In this document: piece by piece, positions 25,335-34,382 of the stretch
Layout of the letters: the number at the start of each line of letters is the position of its first letter
How positions within the stretch are numbered: position 1 is the first letter of the stretch
The notes under the pieces: model-generated
Database searches by the model: none
What the model was told of the DNA's origin: nothing
What the model saw: only the letters and a program-made list of their open reading frames with translations
Assembly (NCBI RefSeq): GCF_019916025.1
Contig: NZ_CP079737.1
Span: 2,046,001 to 2,110,000 of the forward strand
Length of the DNA: 64,000 bases
From: Paraclostridium bifermentans
GTDB taxonomy: Bacteria; Bacillota; Clostridia; Peptostreptococcales; Peptostreptococcaceae
Direction: 5' to 3'
Made by a program: the position numbers and the translations under genes

Positions 25335-27246
25335 TATTCTTAACCTTAGATGATACAATCGGTAATGCAGTACATACTACTAATACTACTAGTAATATTA
25401 TTGCCATCATATTTCCAGCTGCAAATCCGCTTGGTCCTGCACTCTTTATAACACCTGTTACTTGTAGTATTATACCTATTAATCCTATGATAGATCCTCC
25501 TGCTACAAGTCCTGATGATAAACTTATACCATTTGAAACTTTACCTTCTTTTTCTTGTTCAGATTTAGAAGTTTTTTCAACGAATACACGGATTAATGCT
25601 CCTACTAATATTATAGAAGTTGTTGCTATTGGTAAGTAGAATCCTATTGCAACTGTCATTATTGGTAATCCTAAGAAGTATAAAACTATTGCCATGAATA
25701 CTCCAACGATTATCATAACCCAAGGTAATTGCCCTGACATTATTCCTGATGTTAATGTTGACATTAAGTTTGCTTGAGGTAATGCAAACGGAGGGTTATC
25801 TCCTGTTATTGTAAGTTGGTTTGAAAGTAATAATATTGTTCCAACAACAACTATTACACCTACTATACCAGCTATTGTAAAGTATTTTTGCATTTCACTC
25901 TTGCTTCCACCTATGATGTAAGTAACCTTTTGAGATTGGCTATATCCACCAGCTATAGCTATAGCAACTACTATAAATGTACCAAATAATAATAATGATT
26001 TATTATCTGCTTGACCTTTCCATCCCATTATAACAAACACTAACGTTAATATAACTAAAGATGCTATTGTCATACCAGATACTGGTAAATTTGATGTTCC
26101 TATTGTTCCTGTTAAACGTCCTGCAACTATAACGAATAATCCAGCTAATAATACTGACGCTATAGCTCCAACTATTGCCATTGTTACACTTCCAGATATA
26201 ATGAATCCTGCTACAAATGCTATTACTATTCCACCTAATAATATTATAGTTTGAAGAGCCGAGCTTCCTTCTCCATCATTAGATGATTTAGCTTTCATAG
26301 TTTCTTGAACTGATGCTATTATAGTTGGTATAAGTTTTACTGCTCCTATTATACCTCCACAAAGCATCATACCAGCTCCTATGTATTTTACATAGTTACC
26401 ACCGATATCATTTACACCCATTTGACTTATAGCCATTGAAGAGTTATTCCAAACATTTGCTCCTGTCCCTGCCATTTCAGTAAAGTAAGATATTAATGGT
26501 GTTATCCCAAAGTTTGCTAATATAGAACCAGCAAACATTGTTAAAGATACTTCAAGTCCTACTATAAACCCTATACCTAAAAGTAATGGGTTAACTTCAA
26601 CTTCGAACTTATATTTATAGAATTTATTTCCTATAAAGCTTATTACATTATTTGTTACATTTAAGAATGACCCTGTTAATACTGTTATAATACCACTTAT
26701 TCCAAATCCAATTCCCATGTACTTCATTGAGTCTCCACCTGCATCTGATGCTACAAGTGTCTCACATATAGCCATTGACTCTGGGTACATAAGTTTTCCA
26801 TGTTCTTCTATTATTAAATAGTTATAAACAAGTGATGAAACTCCTATACCAAATAGAACTCCACCTACTCCCACTGCTAAACCTTCTAGGAAGCTAACTT
26901 GGCTACCTATTAGTAATATAGCTGGTAAAACGAAAATCATACCACTAGCAACTGATTCCCCACCACTTGCCATACCTTGTACTATGTTTTTTCCTAGAAT
27001 ACCTTTTCCACTAGCAAATGCTGCAATAAATGCTGATCCTATTATAGACCCCGGTATACCAGCTGCAACTGTAAGTCCTGCCTTCATACCTGAATATGCT
27101 GTAGATGCTGCGAATATAGTTGCTAAAAGAATACCTATAATTAATACAGCAACGTTTGCACCTGTTTTTGATTTGTCTGTTATGTAAGGTACATAGTCTT
27201 TTCCATGTATCCCTCCATATGCTTCTTTAGACAGTTTTTTGCTCAT
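25324..27246 (-). CDS. OPT-family oligopeptide transporter (copy 2)
   Basis: A 640-residue paralogue of the copy at 22893-24818 with the same motifs (MASGGESVASGMIFVLPAIL, YPESMAICETLVASDAGG). The divergence lies mainly in a soluble loop near residues 240-275 (NFGITPLISYFTEMAGTGAN against HFGIMPLIGYFTDLAGEGAK in copy 1) and in helix positions 330-370. It has its own AAGGAAGGTG site and leader. Substrate unknown; peptide is the family default. Confidence 0.9.
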   Translation of the reverse strand: MSKKLSKEAYGGIHGKDYVPYITDKSKTGANVAVLIIGILLATIFAASTAYSGMKAGLTVAAGIPGSIIGSAFIAAFASGKGILGKNIVQGMASGGESVASGMIFVLPAILLIGSQVSFLEGLAVGVGGVLFGIGVSSLVYNYLIIEEHGKLMYPESMAICETLVASDAGGDSMKYMGIGFGISGIITVLTGSFLNVTNNVISFIGNKFYKYKFEVEVNPLLLGIGFIVGLEVSLTMFAGSILANFGITPLISYFTEMAGTGANVWNNSSMAISQMGVNDIGGNYVKYIGAGMMLCGGIIGAVKLIPTIIASVQETMKAKSSNDGEGSSALQTIILLGGIVIAFVAGFIISGSVTMAIVGAIASVLLAGLFVIVAGRLTGTIGTSNLPVSGMTIASLVILTLVFVIMGWKGQADNKSLLLFGTFIVVAIAIAGGYSQSQKVTYIIGGSKSEMQKYFTIAGIVGVIVVVGTILLLSNQLTITGDNPPFALPQANLMSTLTSGIMSGQLPWVMIIVGVFMAIVLYFLGLPIMTVAIGFYLPIATTSIILVGALIRVFVEKTSKSEQEKEGKVSNGISLSSGLVAGGSIIGLIGIILQVTGVIKSAGPSGFAAGNMMAIILLVVLVVCTALPIVSSKVKNNEK

Positions 27247-27548
27247 TTATTTCACCTTCCTTTTTTTAACTAAATCGATTATATCATATTTTTACAAAAT
27301 TCGCTCAATTTTTTAAATTTTTAATAGTATTTTTTGTTAAATTTTTTTAACATATCTTTAAATTGTGAAACTTCAATAAAATCAAACGAAATTTTTTTCT
27401 AATATGATCATCTTTTACTCTTAAATTAAATTATTATTTATATAATAATTTGCACTTTAATTGCTATTTTATACATTATTTGTATAAATCTTAAATTTGC
27501 ATAAAAATTTGCATAAAAAAAAACTAGTCATATGACTAGTTTTTTTAA
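27247..27548. other. AT-rich intergenic region with terminator
   Basis: No gene is visible. A hairpin AAACTAGTCA / TGACTAGTTT at 27520-27546, with a T-run on the minus strand, ends the antiporter-like gene. The rest is the very AT-rich promoter region of OPT copy 2. Confidence 0.7.
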
Positions 27549-28853
27549 TTATAATATCATTGCTCCTATTAACCCAAATATCAATAGTGGTATATTATAA
27601 TGTAAAAATGTAGGAACACAAGTATCCCAAATATGATCATGCTGTTTATCTACATTAAGACCTGCTGTAGGTCCTAGTGTACTGTCTGATGCTGGCGATC
27701 CTGCATCTCCCAAAGCTCCAGCAACTCCTATTAATAAAATTATAGCTGGAATACTAAATCCTAAACTAAGACCTAATGGGCAATAAATAGCTGCTATTAT
27801 CGGTAAAGTTCCAAATGAACTTCCTATTCCCATAGTTACTAATAGTCCTACTAACAGCATAATTAAAGCTCCTATGAACTTGCTATTTCCAACTATTCCA
27901 GATACAGATGCTACTAATGTCTCCACTTGCCCTGTTTCTCTAAGAACACTTGCATACCCTGCTGCTACAAGCATTATAAATGCTATAAGGCCCATCATTT
28001 TTATTCCACCATCAACTAACTCATCTATTTCACTAAATTTAATAGCTTTAGTAACAAATAATACTATTATAGCGCATAACCCTCCAAGTGGTAGTGATCC
28101 AGTTAGAATTTGAACTACAAATGCAGTTATAGCCCCCAAAAGTGCGCACCAGTGTTTAGTTGTCATTTTTTCGTCAATTTGATTTTCTTCTAACCCTTCA
28201 ATTTTTACATCTTTATAATCTCTAGGTTTTCTATATGTTATAAATACAGCTACTAGCAAACCTAAAATCATGCCAATTGCAGGTATCCACATTACCCCTG
28301 TAACCATATTAGTAGTTGTGTCTATTCCATTGGCTATCATTTGATCTCTTATAATGTTTTGGAAAATCAGTCCAAAGCCAACTGGTATTGCAATGTACGG
28401 TGTTTTAAGACCAAATGTTAGGGCACATGCAACTGCCCTTCTATCAATTTTTAATTTATTCATAAGTGATAATAATGATGGTATTAATATTGGTATAAAT
28501 GCTATATGAACTGGAATAAGATTTTGAGAAAAACATGATATGAATGCTATTAATAAGATTAGTGTAATTTTTTTGTCCTTAACTACCTGAGATATTTTTT
28601 TTGCTAGAATTGATGCTAGTCCTGTTTTACTTACAGCTACAGCCAAAGCTCCTAGTAATATGTAACTTAAGGCAGTCTCCGCATTTCCACCCATGCCTCC
28701 GACTAAGATAGACATAGTGTCACTTAAAGACATTCCAGAGAAAACCCCAGCAACTATAGCTGCTACAATAATTGATAAAAAAACATTAAACTTAAACAAA
28801 CAAAGTACAATCATCACAGCAATAGAAATTACTACTGGATTAAAAAACTCCAT
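27549..28853 (-). CDS. Na+/H+ antiporter-like (YuiF/NhaC-superfamily) amino acid transporter
   Basis: A 434-residue polytopic protein. VSKTGLASILAKKISQVV, SQNLIPVHIAFIPILIPSLL, MGIGSSFGTLPIIAAIYCPL and GDAGSPASDSTLGPTAGLN are the motifs of the YuiF-like branch of the ion transporter superfamily. The substrate is uncertain: Na+/H+ exchange or an amino acid such as histidine. It is a single gene with AAGGGGGA before the ATG and a terminator. Nothing nearby indicates its role. Confidence 0.8.
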   Translation of the reverse strand: MEFFNPVVISIAVMIVLCLFKFNVFLSIIVAAIVAGVFSGMSLSDTMSILVGGMGGNAETALSYILLGALAVAVSKTGLASILAKKISQVVKDKKITLILLIAFISCFSQNLIPVHIAFIPILIPSLLSLMNKLKIDRRAVACALTFGLKTPYIAIPVGFGLIFQNIIRDQMIANGIDTTTNMVTGVMWIPAIGMILGLLVAVFITYRKPRDYKDVKIEGLEENQIDEKMTTKHWCALLGAITAFVVQILTGSLPLGGLCAIIVLFVTKAIKFSEIDELVDGGIKMMGLIAFIMLVAAGYASVLRETGQVETLVASVSGIVGNSKFIGALIMLLVGLLVTMGIGSSFGTLPIIAAIYCPLGLSLGFSIPAIILLIGVAGALGDAGSPASDSTLGPTAGLNVDKQHDHIWDTCVPTFLHYNIPLLIFGLIGAMIL

Positions 28854-29019
28854 ATAAAAATCCCCCTTTATTAAGTTAAAATCTTTTATATATTAAAATT
28901 TTTCAGAATTTAACCTTTGAAATAATTATATGCTAATTTGTTATGTTTTTGTTAAGTTTTTGTAAACAAAAAAGTTTCTTAAGATTACATATATTTAAAA
29001 ATTATTTTAATTATTGACA

Positions 29020-29052
29020 AAAAAAATTCTCTCATACGAGAGAATTTTTTTT
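29020..29052 (-). terminator. Terminator after cold-shock gene
   Basis: AAATTCTCTC / GAGAGAATTT arms; T-run on the minus strand. Confidence 0.88.
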
Positions 29053-29065
29053 AGACAATCTATAA

Positions 29066-29266
29066 TTATAATATAGTTATGTTTTCTGCTTGAGGACCTC
29101 TAGCACCTTCAACTATATTAAAGCTTACTTTTTGACCTTCTTCTAAAGTTTTGAATCCGTCTCTTTGTATAGCTGAGAAATGAGCGAATACATCATCTCC
29201 ACCTTCTACAGATATGAATCCAAATCCTTTTTCACTATTAAACCATTTTACTATTCCATTAGTCAT
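29066..29266 (-). CDS. cspA: Cold-shock protein (CspA family)
   Basis: The 66-residue OB-fold protein carries RNP1 KGFGFI and RNP2 VFAHFS, the single-stranded nucleic acid binding motifs, and the usual start [20 protein letters not shown]. It is an RNA chaperone. A roughly 100-bp untranslated leader before it could be thermoregulatory, as in other csp genes, but no conserved structure was established. Confidence 0.95.
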   Translation of the reverse strand: MTNGIVKWFNSEKGFGFISVEGGDDVFAHFSAIQRDGFKTLEEGQKVSFNIVEGARGPQAENITIL

Positions 29267-29393
29267 TGAAATGTTCTCCTAAATACCTACATGAAGTTTT
29301 TAACTCCATTTATTTAAATCAGTAATTCTTTAATCACTGTACTACTTATTATACCACTTATTTTAAAAATGTATACACTTTTTTAAAATTTTT

Positions 29394-29669
29394 TTAATTT
29401 CTATAATTTAAAAGTTTTATATTTATACTATCTGATATACATTGATCTTCTCCTATATTGTCAAAGAACTCTTGTATATCCTCATATTCTGTATCTTCAT
29501 TAATAACTAATTTATACTCACTATCATCTTCAAATCCAAAAACTATAGCATTGCTTTCTTCACAAAACCATAAAAGATCTTCTGTTATATGGCAAAGACC
29601 TACAAAATCAACTTTGTGAGCTTCTCCTTGTTGTCTAAATTCAAATTTTAATTCTGTTATATCAATCAT
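29394..29669 (-). CDS. Hypothetical acidic protein (91 aa)
   Basis: The frame has an AGGAGG site 4 bases before the ATG. The protein is acidic and rich in aromatic residues (EDLLWFCEESNAIVFGFEDD) with an apparent beta-strand-rich start IDITELKFEFRQQGEAHKVD. No family recognised, no signal peptide, no membrane segment. It could be a small single-domain cytoplasmic protein of unknown role. Confidence 0.65.
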   Translation of the reverse strand: MIDITELKFEFRQQGEAHKVDFVGLCHITEDLLWFCEESNAIVFGFEDDSEYKLVINEDTEYEDIQEFFDNIGEDQCISDSINIKLLNYRN

Positions 29670-29773
29670 ATTTCCTCCTGATGCTAGCCCTAGCGTCTAA
29701 ATATATATTTAATTTTTTTCTTAATATAATATATCAATAATAACTAAATACTTCAATTATTATTTCATATTAA

Positions 29774-30868
29774 TTAGTGACAAGAATCACATGGATCAAG
29801 TTTTCCCGACTCTTTTATCGTTCCTGAAAGTATGTTTTTGCTTCTACTCAAGGTTTTACATTTATTAGTTGTGTGATATGACTTACCATTTGGTGTCCAA
29901 TATACTTTTTCTTCTTTTAAATTACTGCTACTTATATTTCCTGGGTTATTATTTGAGTGCCCCTTATCACTTCCACTTTTATAGCTACCTTTTGCACAAT
30001 CAATTTTTAATCCATCTCCAGTAGATATAACAACTATATTCCCACACTCATCACTTCGATGTACTTCAATATTTTCTTGTTTTAACTTCTCCATAGTTTC
30101 TTTATGTGGATGTCCATATTTATTGTCCTTACCTACCATTATAACTGCATATTCTGGTGATACTTTATCTAAAAAAGTTTTGCTTGTGCTGCTATGAGAA
30201 CCGTGATGCCCTACTTTTAACAAATCTACATCTTCAGTATTTATTTTTGATTCTATTTCAGATTCCGCATCTCCCATTAATAATATTTTATCATTTCCAT
30301 TTATATATTCAAGAACTATAGAGTTGTTATTTGGATCGTCTGTATTTGCAACTGATAAGACCTTAAACTTTGACGTTCCTAAATCAAACTCGCTATTTAA
30401 TAAAGGTACACTAGGATATAGTCCTTTGTTTGCAATAGCTTCTATAAAATCCCTATATGTTTTTGTATTTGCATCTCCATTACTTACATAAACATTTTTT
30501 ACTGGTATTGAGTTTATAACTTCATCAAGTCCTCCAATATGATCTGCATGAGGATGTGTAGCAAATACATATTCAAGTTCTTTTATTCCTGATTTTTTCA
30601 GATATTCTACAACGCTTCCTTCATCATCATTATCTCCACCATCTATAAGTGCTGATTTATCTCCTTGTTTTATAAGTATAGCATCACTATTTCCAGTATC
30701 TATAAAGTGTATTTCCGATTGTGATTTATTATCTGATTCATGAGACTTTACCTGTGTCTCATTTTTAACTTCCTTTAAATTCTCACTTCTACACCCTGAT
30801 GTAAATATAATTGCAATAAATAAAATAATAAATATTGTTATTTTTTGTATTTTTTTATATCTTTTCAT
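29774..30868 (-). CDS. Secreted ComEC-like metallo-beta-lactamase-fold lipoprotein
   Basis: The signal peptide ends in the lipobox FTSGC at residue ~23. The MBL domain has FATHPHADHIGGLDEV (HxHxDH) and LLKVGHHGSHSSTSK, as in the C-terminal domain of ComEC. These lipoproteins hydrolyse phosphoesters, possibly nucleic acid. The last ~45 residues form an extra module YHTTNKCKTLSRSKNI ... DPCDSCH with four Cys/His-type ligands, seen in some surface nucleases. The ATG at 30868 has AAGGAG 5 bases away, preferred over the longer frame from 30913. Confidence 0.85.
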   Translation of the reverse strand: MKRYKKIQKITIFIILFIAIIFTSGCRSENLKEVKNETQVKSHESDNKSQSEIHFIDTGNSDAILIKQGDKSALIDGGDNDDEGSVVEYLKKSGIKELEYVFATHPHADHIGGLDEVINSIPVKNVYVSNGDANTKTYRDFIEAIANKGLYPSVPLLNSEFDLGTSKFKVLSVANTDDPNNNSIVLEYINGNDKILLMGDAESEIESKINTEDVDLLKVGHHGSHSSTSKTFLDKVSPEYAVIMVGKDNKYGHPHKETMEKLKQENIEVHRSDECGNIVVISTGDGLKIDCAKGSYKSGSDKGHSNNNPGNISSSNLKEEKVYWTPNGKSYHTTNKCKTLSRSKNILSGTIKESGKLDPCDSCH

Positions 30869-30976
30869 ACGTTCTCCTTTTTTTATAAGTTTCACTGTAT
30901 AATATTGTAACATATGGATTCAATTTAACAATACAAATCAACTCACCTAAATTAAGTATATATTTTAATAAATCAC

Positions 30977-31014
30977 ATAAAAAAAGTATGTAGTTATTAA
31001 CTACATACTTTTAT
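30977..31014 (-). terminator. Terminator after DUF2752 gene
   Basis: AAAGTATGTAGTTA / TAACTACATACTTT arms with T-runs on both strands. Confidence 0.88.
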
Positions 31015-31322
31015 TTTTTATTTAAATTTTTAAATTCACCCTTTAATATATTCAATATATCTTTTAAAATCAAATATATTGGGATAATAACCAAAATAAT
31101 CATATAATTATAATTTATAGCTTCTTTTATATTTAATCTTGATAAGTTAAAAAAAGCTCTAGTCATTCCACATCCAAAACATTTCAATTCAAATAAATTA
31201 TACCATAAACAAAAACTTCTACTTTCTATATAGCTAATTGGAATTAAGTATATTATTGAAATTATAAAAATGTATACTAAAAGTCTAATTATTTTACCAT
31301 TGAAGTGGTTCGCCATTCTCAT
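31011..31322 (-). CDS. DUF2752 small membrane protein
   Basis: The 103-residue protein has the family's key CFGCGMTRAFFNLSRLNIKE motif near residue 48 between hydrophobic helices (residues ~10-30 and ~72-92). Function unknown. It overlaps the end of the zinc-ribbon/TM2 gene by 29 bp; the pair is a recurrent neighbour set in Firmicutes and Bacteroidota. An ATG two codons in (31316) is an alternative start. Confidence 0.8.
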   Translation of the reverse strand: MRMANHFNGKIIRLLVYIFIISIIYLIPISYIESRSFCLWYNLFELKCFGCGMTRAFFNLSRLNIKEAINYNYMIILVIIPIYLILKDILNILKGEFKNLNKK

Positions 31323-31917
31323 CTGTTATTTTATCTATTATTATAAAAATCAAATCCACAATTACCCAAATCCCACTAATTATAGTAGTTATTCCACACG
31401 TTACAATGCCGCCTAAAGTTAATGCTAGTAAAATAAATCCTTCAGTATTATCTCCTACATAGAACCTGTGTATTCCCATAGTTCCAAATAATATACATAA
31501 AATTACAGCCATTAATTTGCTCTTTGTTCCTTTTGTATTGGCTACTGAAAATCTTTTTTTGAGTTCTACTCCACAGTGAACACATATGTCTGCCTTTTCA
31601 TCAGTTTCTTTCCCACATGCATAACAATATGAATTTCCTCCACCCCTTTTTACTCCACATTTAGTACAAATAGATGACTCATAATCCATTTCATTTGCAC
31701 AGTTTCTACAATATATTTTTCGATTAGTACAATCCTTAATTTTAGGTATATAAGGCTTATTCAATTCATTTCCACAACTTATACAAAACTTTGAATCTTC
31801 ATTTACTTCATTTCCACAAAATTTACAAAATTTATTTCCTTTACCTATAGAAACTCCACAATCTACACATATACTAGCATTTTCTTTTAGTTCATTTCCA
31901 CAGTTCTTACAATACAA
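31294..31917 (-). CDS. Zinc-ribbon TM2-domain membrane protein
   Basis: The 207-residue protein has four to five CxxC zinc ribbons (for example YCKNCGNELKENASICVDCG and KFCKFCGNEVNEDSKFCISC) over residues 1-125, then a TM2 domain: AVILCILFGTMGIHRFYVGD and TTIISGIWVIVDLIFIIID. The start codon is TTG at 31917 after a G-rich site, with no nearby in-frame ATG. It is paired with the DUF2752 gene. Role unknown; TM2 proteins are thought to be membrane sensors or scaffolds. Confidence 0.85.
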   Translation of the reverse strand: MYCKNCGNELKENASICVDCGVSIGKGNKFCKFCGNEVNEDSKFCISCGNELNKPYIPKIKDCTNRKIYCRNCANEMDYESSICTKCGVKRGGGNSYCYACGKETDEKADICVHCGVELKKRFSVANTKGTKSKLMAVILCILFGTMGIHRFYVGDNTEGFILLALTLGGIVTCGITTIISGIWVIVDLIFIIIDKITDENGEPLQW

Positions 31918-32003
31918 TAATAATCCCCCCCTAATATTTAAGCTTTAAAACTTCTATATTATATTGATTACTATCATATTATATTCTTGTAATAAAATCT
32001 TTT

Positions 32004-33986
32004 TTATAGACAATGCATAAATGCTTTTGCATCTTTTCCTTTTATTGTATAACTTTCTCCCTTTGAGCAAAATATCGAATTCGACGTATATTCAATATCA
32101 CTATCTTTGTCATATCCTTTATTGGAAATCACTTCACTTTCATTGTGACATACATCATATCCATCAAATATAAATACAATACTTCCACTACCTTTGCTAA
32201 AACTAATGATTTCTATAGGATAATCCATTAGCGTGGCAACAGGCCCTCTACCTTCTATTGTACAAATATCTTCACTTATTATAGGGTTATTAAATTCGCC
32301 ATTCATTTTTTGTATATCTGAAATTACCCTACCTATATATTCATAACCTACTTCTATTTTAAATTTATAAAAAGGCTCTACTATTTCATTTTCAACTTGT
32401 TCTAGCCCTTGCCTTAATGCTCTTAAAGTAGCTTGTCTAAAATCGCCTCCACTAGTGTGTTTGTTATGAGCTCTTCCAGTAATCAAAGTAACTTCAATAT
32501 CTGTTATAGGATACCCACCTAAAACTCCATTATGTTCTTTTTCAAATATATGTGTTTTAACTAGGTTTTGATGCCCTTGATTTAAATTATCTGTATGTGC
32601 AATACTTTTAAAGTTAATTCCACTATTTCGCATTCCAGGTTCTATAACTAATTGTACTTCAGCATAATGTCCTAACGGCTCGAAATGTCCATATCCTACT
32701 GTTTTTTCTTTTATAGTTTCTTTATATAAAATTTCACTTTTCCCAAAATCAATATTTAACCCAAATCTACTTTTTAAAATTTCCTTTAGAACCTCTAATT
32801 GAATTTTCCCCATTATATTTACTTGTATTGATTTTAAATTTTCATTCCATACTATATTCAAAGAAGGTTCTTCATTCTGTAAAATTTGAAAAATACTCAA
32901 AACTTCTTTTACATTTAAACTTTGATCAAATATAACTTTTGAAGTTAATGTAGGTACCATATCTAATTCACAATCGACTTCATAAAAATTACTAGAAAAA
33001 TTTTTATACAAAATAGTTCCTGGATTTGCCTTACTTAAACCCTCAACTCCAAAAATTTGACCTGCTTCAGCTTCATTAATACTTTCAAACTTATTAGAAT
33101 TATATATTCTAATGCTATTAATTTTTTCAGTATCTATATCATCACCTACAATATATGAAACTTCATCTTTTACTTTCATTTTACCTCTAATAGCTTTTAC
33201 ATACGTTATTCTATTTCTACTCTCATCATACTTTACTTTATAAACTTTTCCTATAAAATCTTCATCATTTTTGTATTCCGTATAAGTTAATAAATCAAGT
33301 TTTTCTAAAAATTCCTGTATTCCTATATCATGAAGGGCAGACCCTCTCAATATAGGGTATATTTCACACTTTTTTATTTTTTCTTTCAACTTATATATCC
33401 ATATTTTTTCATCATAATCATCATTTAAATATCTTTCAATTAGTTCTTCATCACTTTCAGCTATAAATTCAATTAACCCCTCACTTAATGTTATATCGCT
33501 TCCATCTATATTTAATTTATCACTTAAATCCACAGTATTTTCAGTTAGTTTTGATTTAATATCACTTAATAAAAGTTCTGCATCAATACCACTTCTATCA
33601 ATTTTATTTATAAATAAAAAAGTAGGAACTCTATGTTTTTTTAATAACCTAAATACAGTTTTAGTGTGTACTTGAACTTTTTCTACAGCACTTATTATTA
33701 CAACTGCATAATCCATTATTCTTATAGATCTTTCCATCTCTGGAGAAAAATCTATATGACCTGGAGTATCTATTAAATTATAACTTGATCCATTATAATA
33801 AAATTTGCCTTGTTCAGAAAATATAGTTATCCCTCTTTGTTTTTCTATTTCATGATTATCTAAAAAAGTGTTTTTATCATCCACTCTTCCTCTATTTTTA
33901 ATTGATTTTGTGTGATATAAAACTTGCTCACAAAATGTAGTTTTACCTGCATCTACATGAGCTAGTACGCCTATAGTTTTTTTCAT
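32004..33986 (-). CDS. TetM-like ribosomal-protection GTPase, divergent
   Basis: The 660-residue protein has GTPase motifs AHVDAGKTT (G1), DTPGHIDFS (G3) and INKID (G4), then EF-G-like domains II-V. It resembles TetM/TetO/OtrA ribosomal protection proteins in length and domain order and differs from EF-G in lacking EF-G's longer length. Identity to TetM looks modest, so tetracycline resistance is not assured; it may act on another ribosome-targeting drug or on stalled ribosomes. A terminator follows and no mobile-element genes are beside it, so it looks chromosomal. Confidence 0.82.
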   Translation of the reverse strand: MKKTIGVLAHVDAGKTTFCEQVLYHTKSIKNRGRVDDKNTFLDNHEIEKQRGITIFSEQGKFYYNGSSYNLIDTPGHIDFSPEMERSIRIMDYAVVIISAVEKVQVHTKTVFRLLKKHRVPTFLFINKIDRSGIDAELLLSDIKSKLTENTVDLSDKLNIDGSDITLSEGLIEFIAESDEELIERYLNDDYDEKIWIYKLKEKIKKCEIYPILRGSALHDIGIQEFLEKLDLLTYTEYKNDEDFIGKVYKVKYDESRNRITYVKAIRGKMKVKDEVSYIVGDDIDTEKINSIRIYNSNKFESINEAEAGQIFGVEGLSKANPGTILYKNFSSNFYEVDCELDMVPTLTSKVIFDQSLNVKEVLSIFQILQNEEPSLNIVWNENLKSIQVNIMGKIQLEVLKEILKSRFGLNIDFGKSEILYKETIKEKTVGYGHFEPLGHYAEVQLVIEPGMRNSGINFKSIAHTDNLNQGHQNLVKTHIFEKEHNGVLGGYPITDIEVTLITGRAHNKHTSGGDFRQATLRALRQGLEQVENEIVEPFYKFKIEVGYEYIGRVISDIQKMNGEFNNPIISEDICTIEGRGPVATLMDYPIEIISFSKGSGSIVFIFDGYDVCHNESEVISNKGYDKDSDIEYTSNSIFCSKGESYTIKGKDAKAFMHCL

Positions 33987-34023
33987 TTATTCCTCCTAAG
34001 AACAATAATTTTTATATTAAAAT

Positions 34024-34075
34024 AAAAAAGGCTCTTCAAAAACTTTTTTATAACTATTTTGAAGTAGCCTTTTTA
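34024..34075 (-). terminator. Terminator between zinc-ribbon small gene and GTPase gene
   Basis: AAAAAGGCTNCTTCAAAA-type arms (one mismatch) around a 15-base centre, T-run on the minus strand. Confidence 0.8.
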
Positions 34076-34081
34076 AATAAA

Positions 34082-34252
34082 TTATTTTATTTTTGATGAA
34101 ATACATTTACCTCCGCATTCTAAACAAATACAATCAGGTTCTTTATTCTGTGTAATTTGTATAGATATAGATCTACATTTATTACATTTTAATTTATAAA
34201 CGCTACCACTTTTTAAAAGTGGATCAACTAAGCTATCTTGATTTTCACTCAT
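34082..34252 (-). CDS. Small zinc-ribbon protein (56 aa)
   Basis: An ATG at 34252, weakly preceded by GGGG, opens 56 codons ending at 34082. KLKCNKCRSIS and DCICLECGGKCI give two CxxC-like pairs, a probable treble or single zinc ribbon. A terminator lies downstream. It is too short for most gene finders; function unknown. Confidence 0.6.
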   Translation of the reverse strand: MSENQDSLVDPLLKSGSVYKLKCNKCRSISIQITQNKEPDCICLECGGKCISSKIK

Positions 34253-34382
34253 TTTACCCCAACTCCCAAAATTATTTTACTTTTCTAACTATAGCATATT
34301 TCTATATATCTCTCTATAAGAAAACAAATATATATTTTGAAAATCATCTACAATTATTATTTATTGCTTGTTATTGTTAAAA

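Noticed and set aside
22559-27246. Assembly duplication of the OPT-PqqD pair
   Set aside because: The copies differ at many amino acids and have different flanks and a separating terminator, so they are real paralogues.
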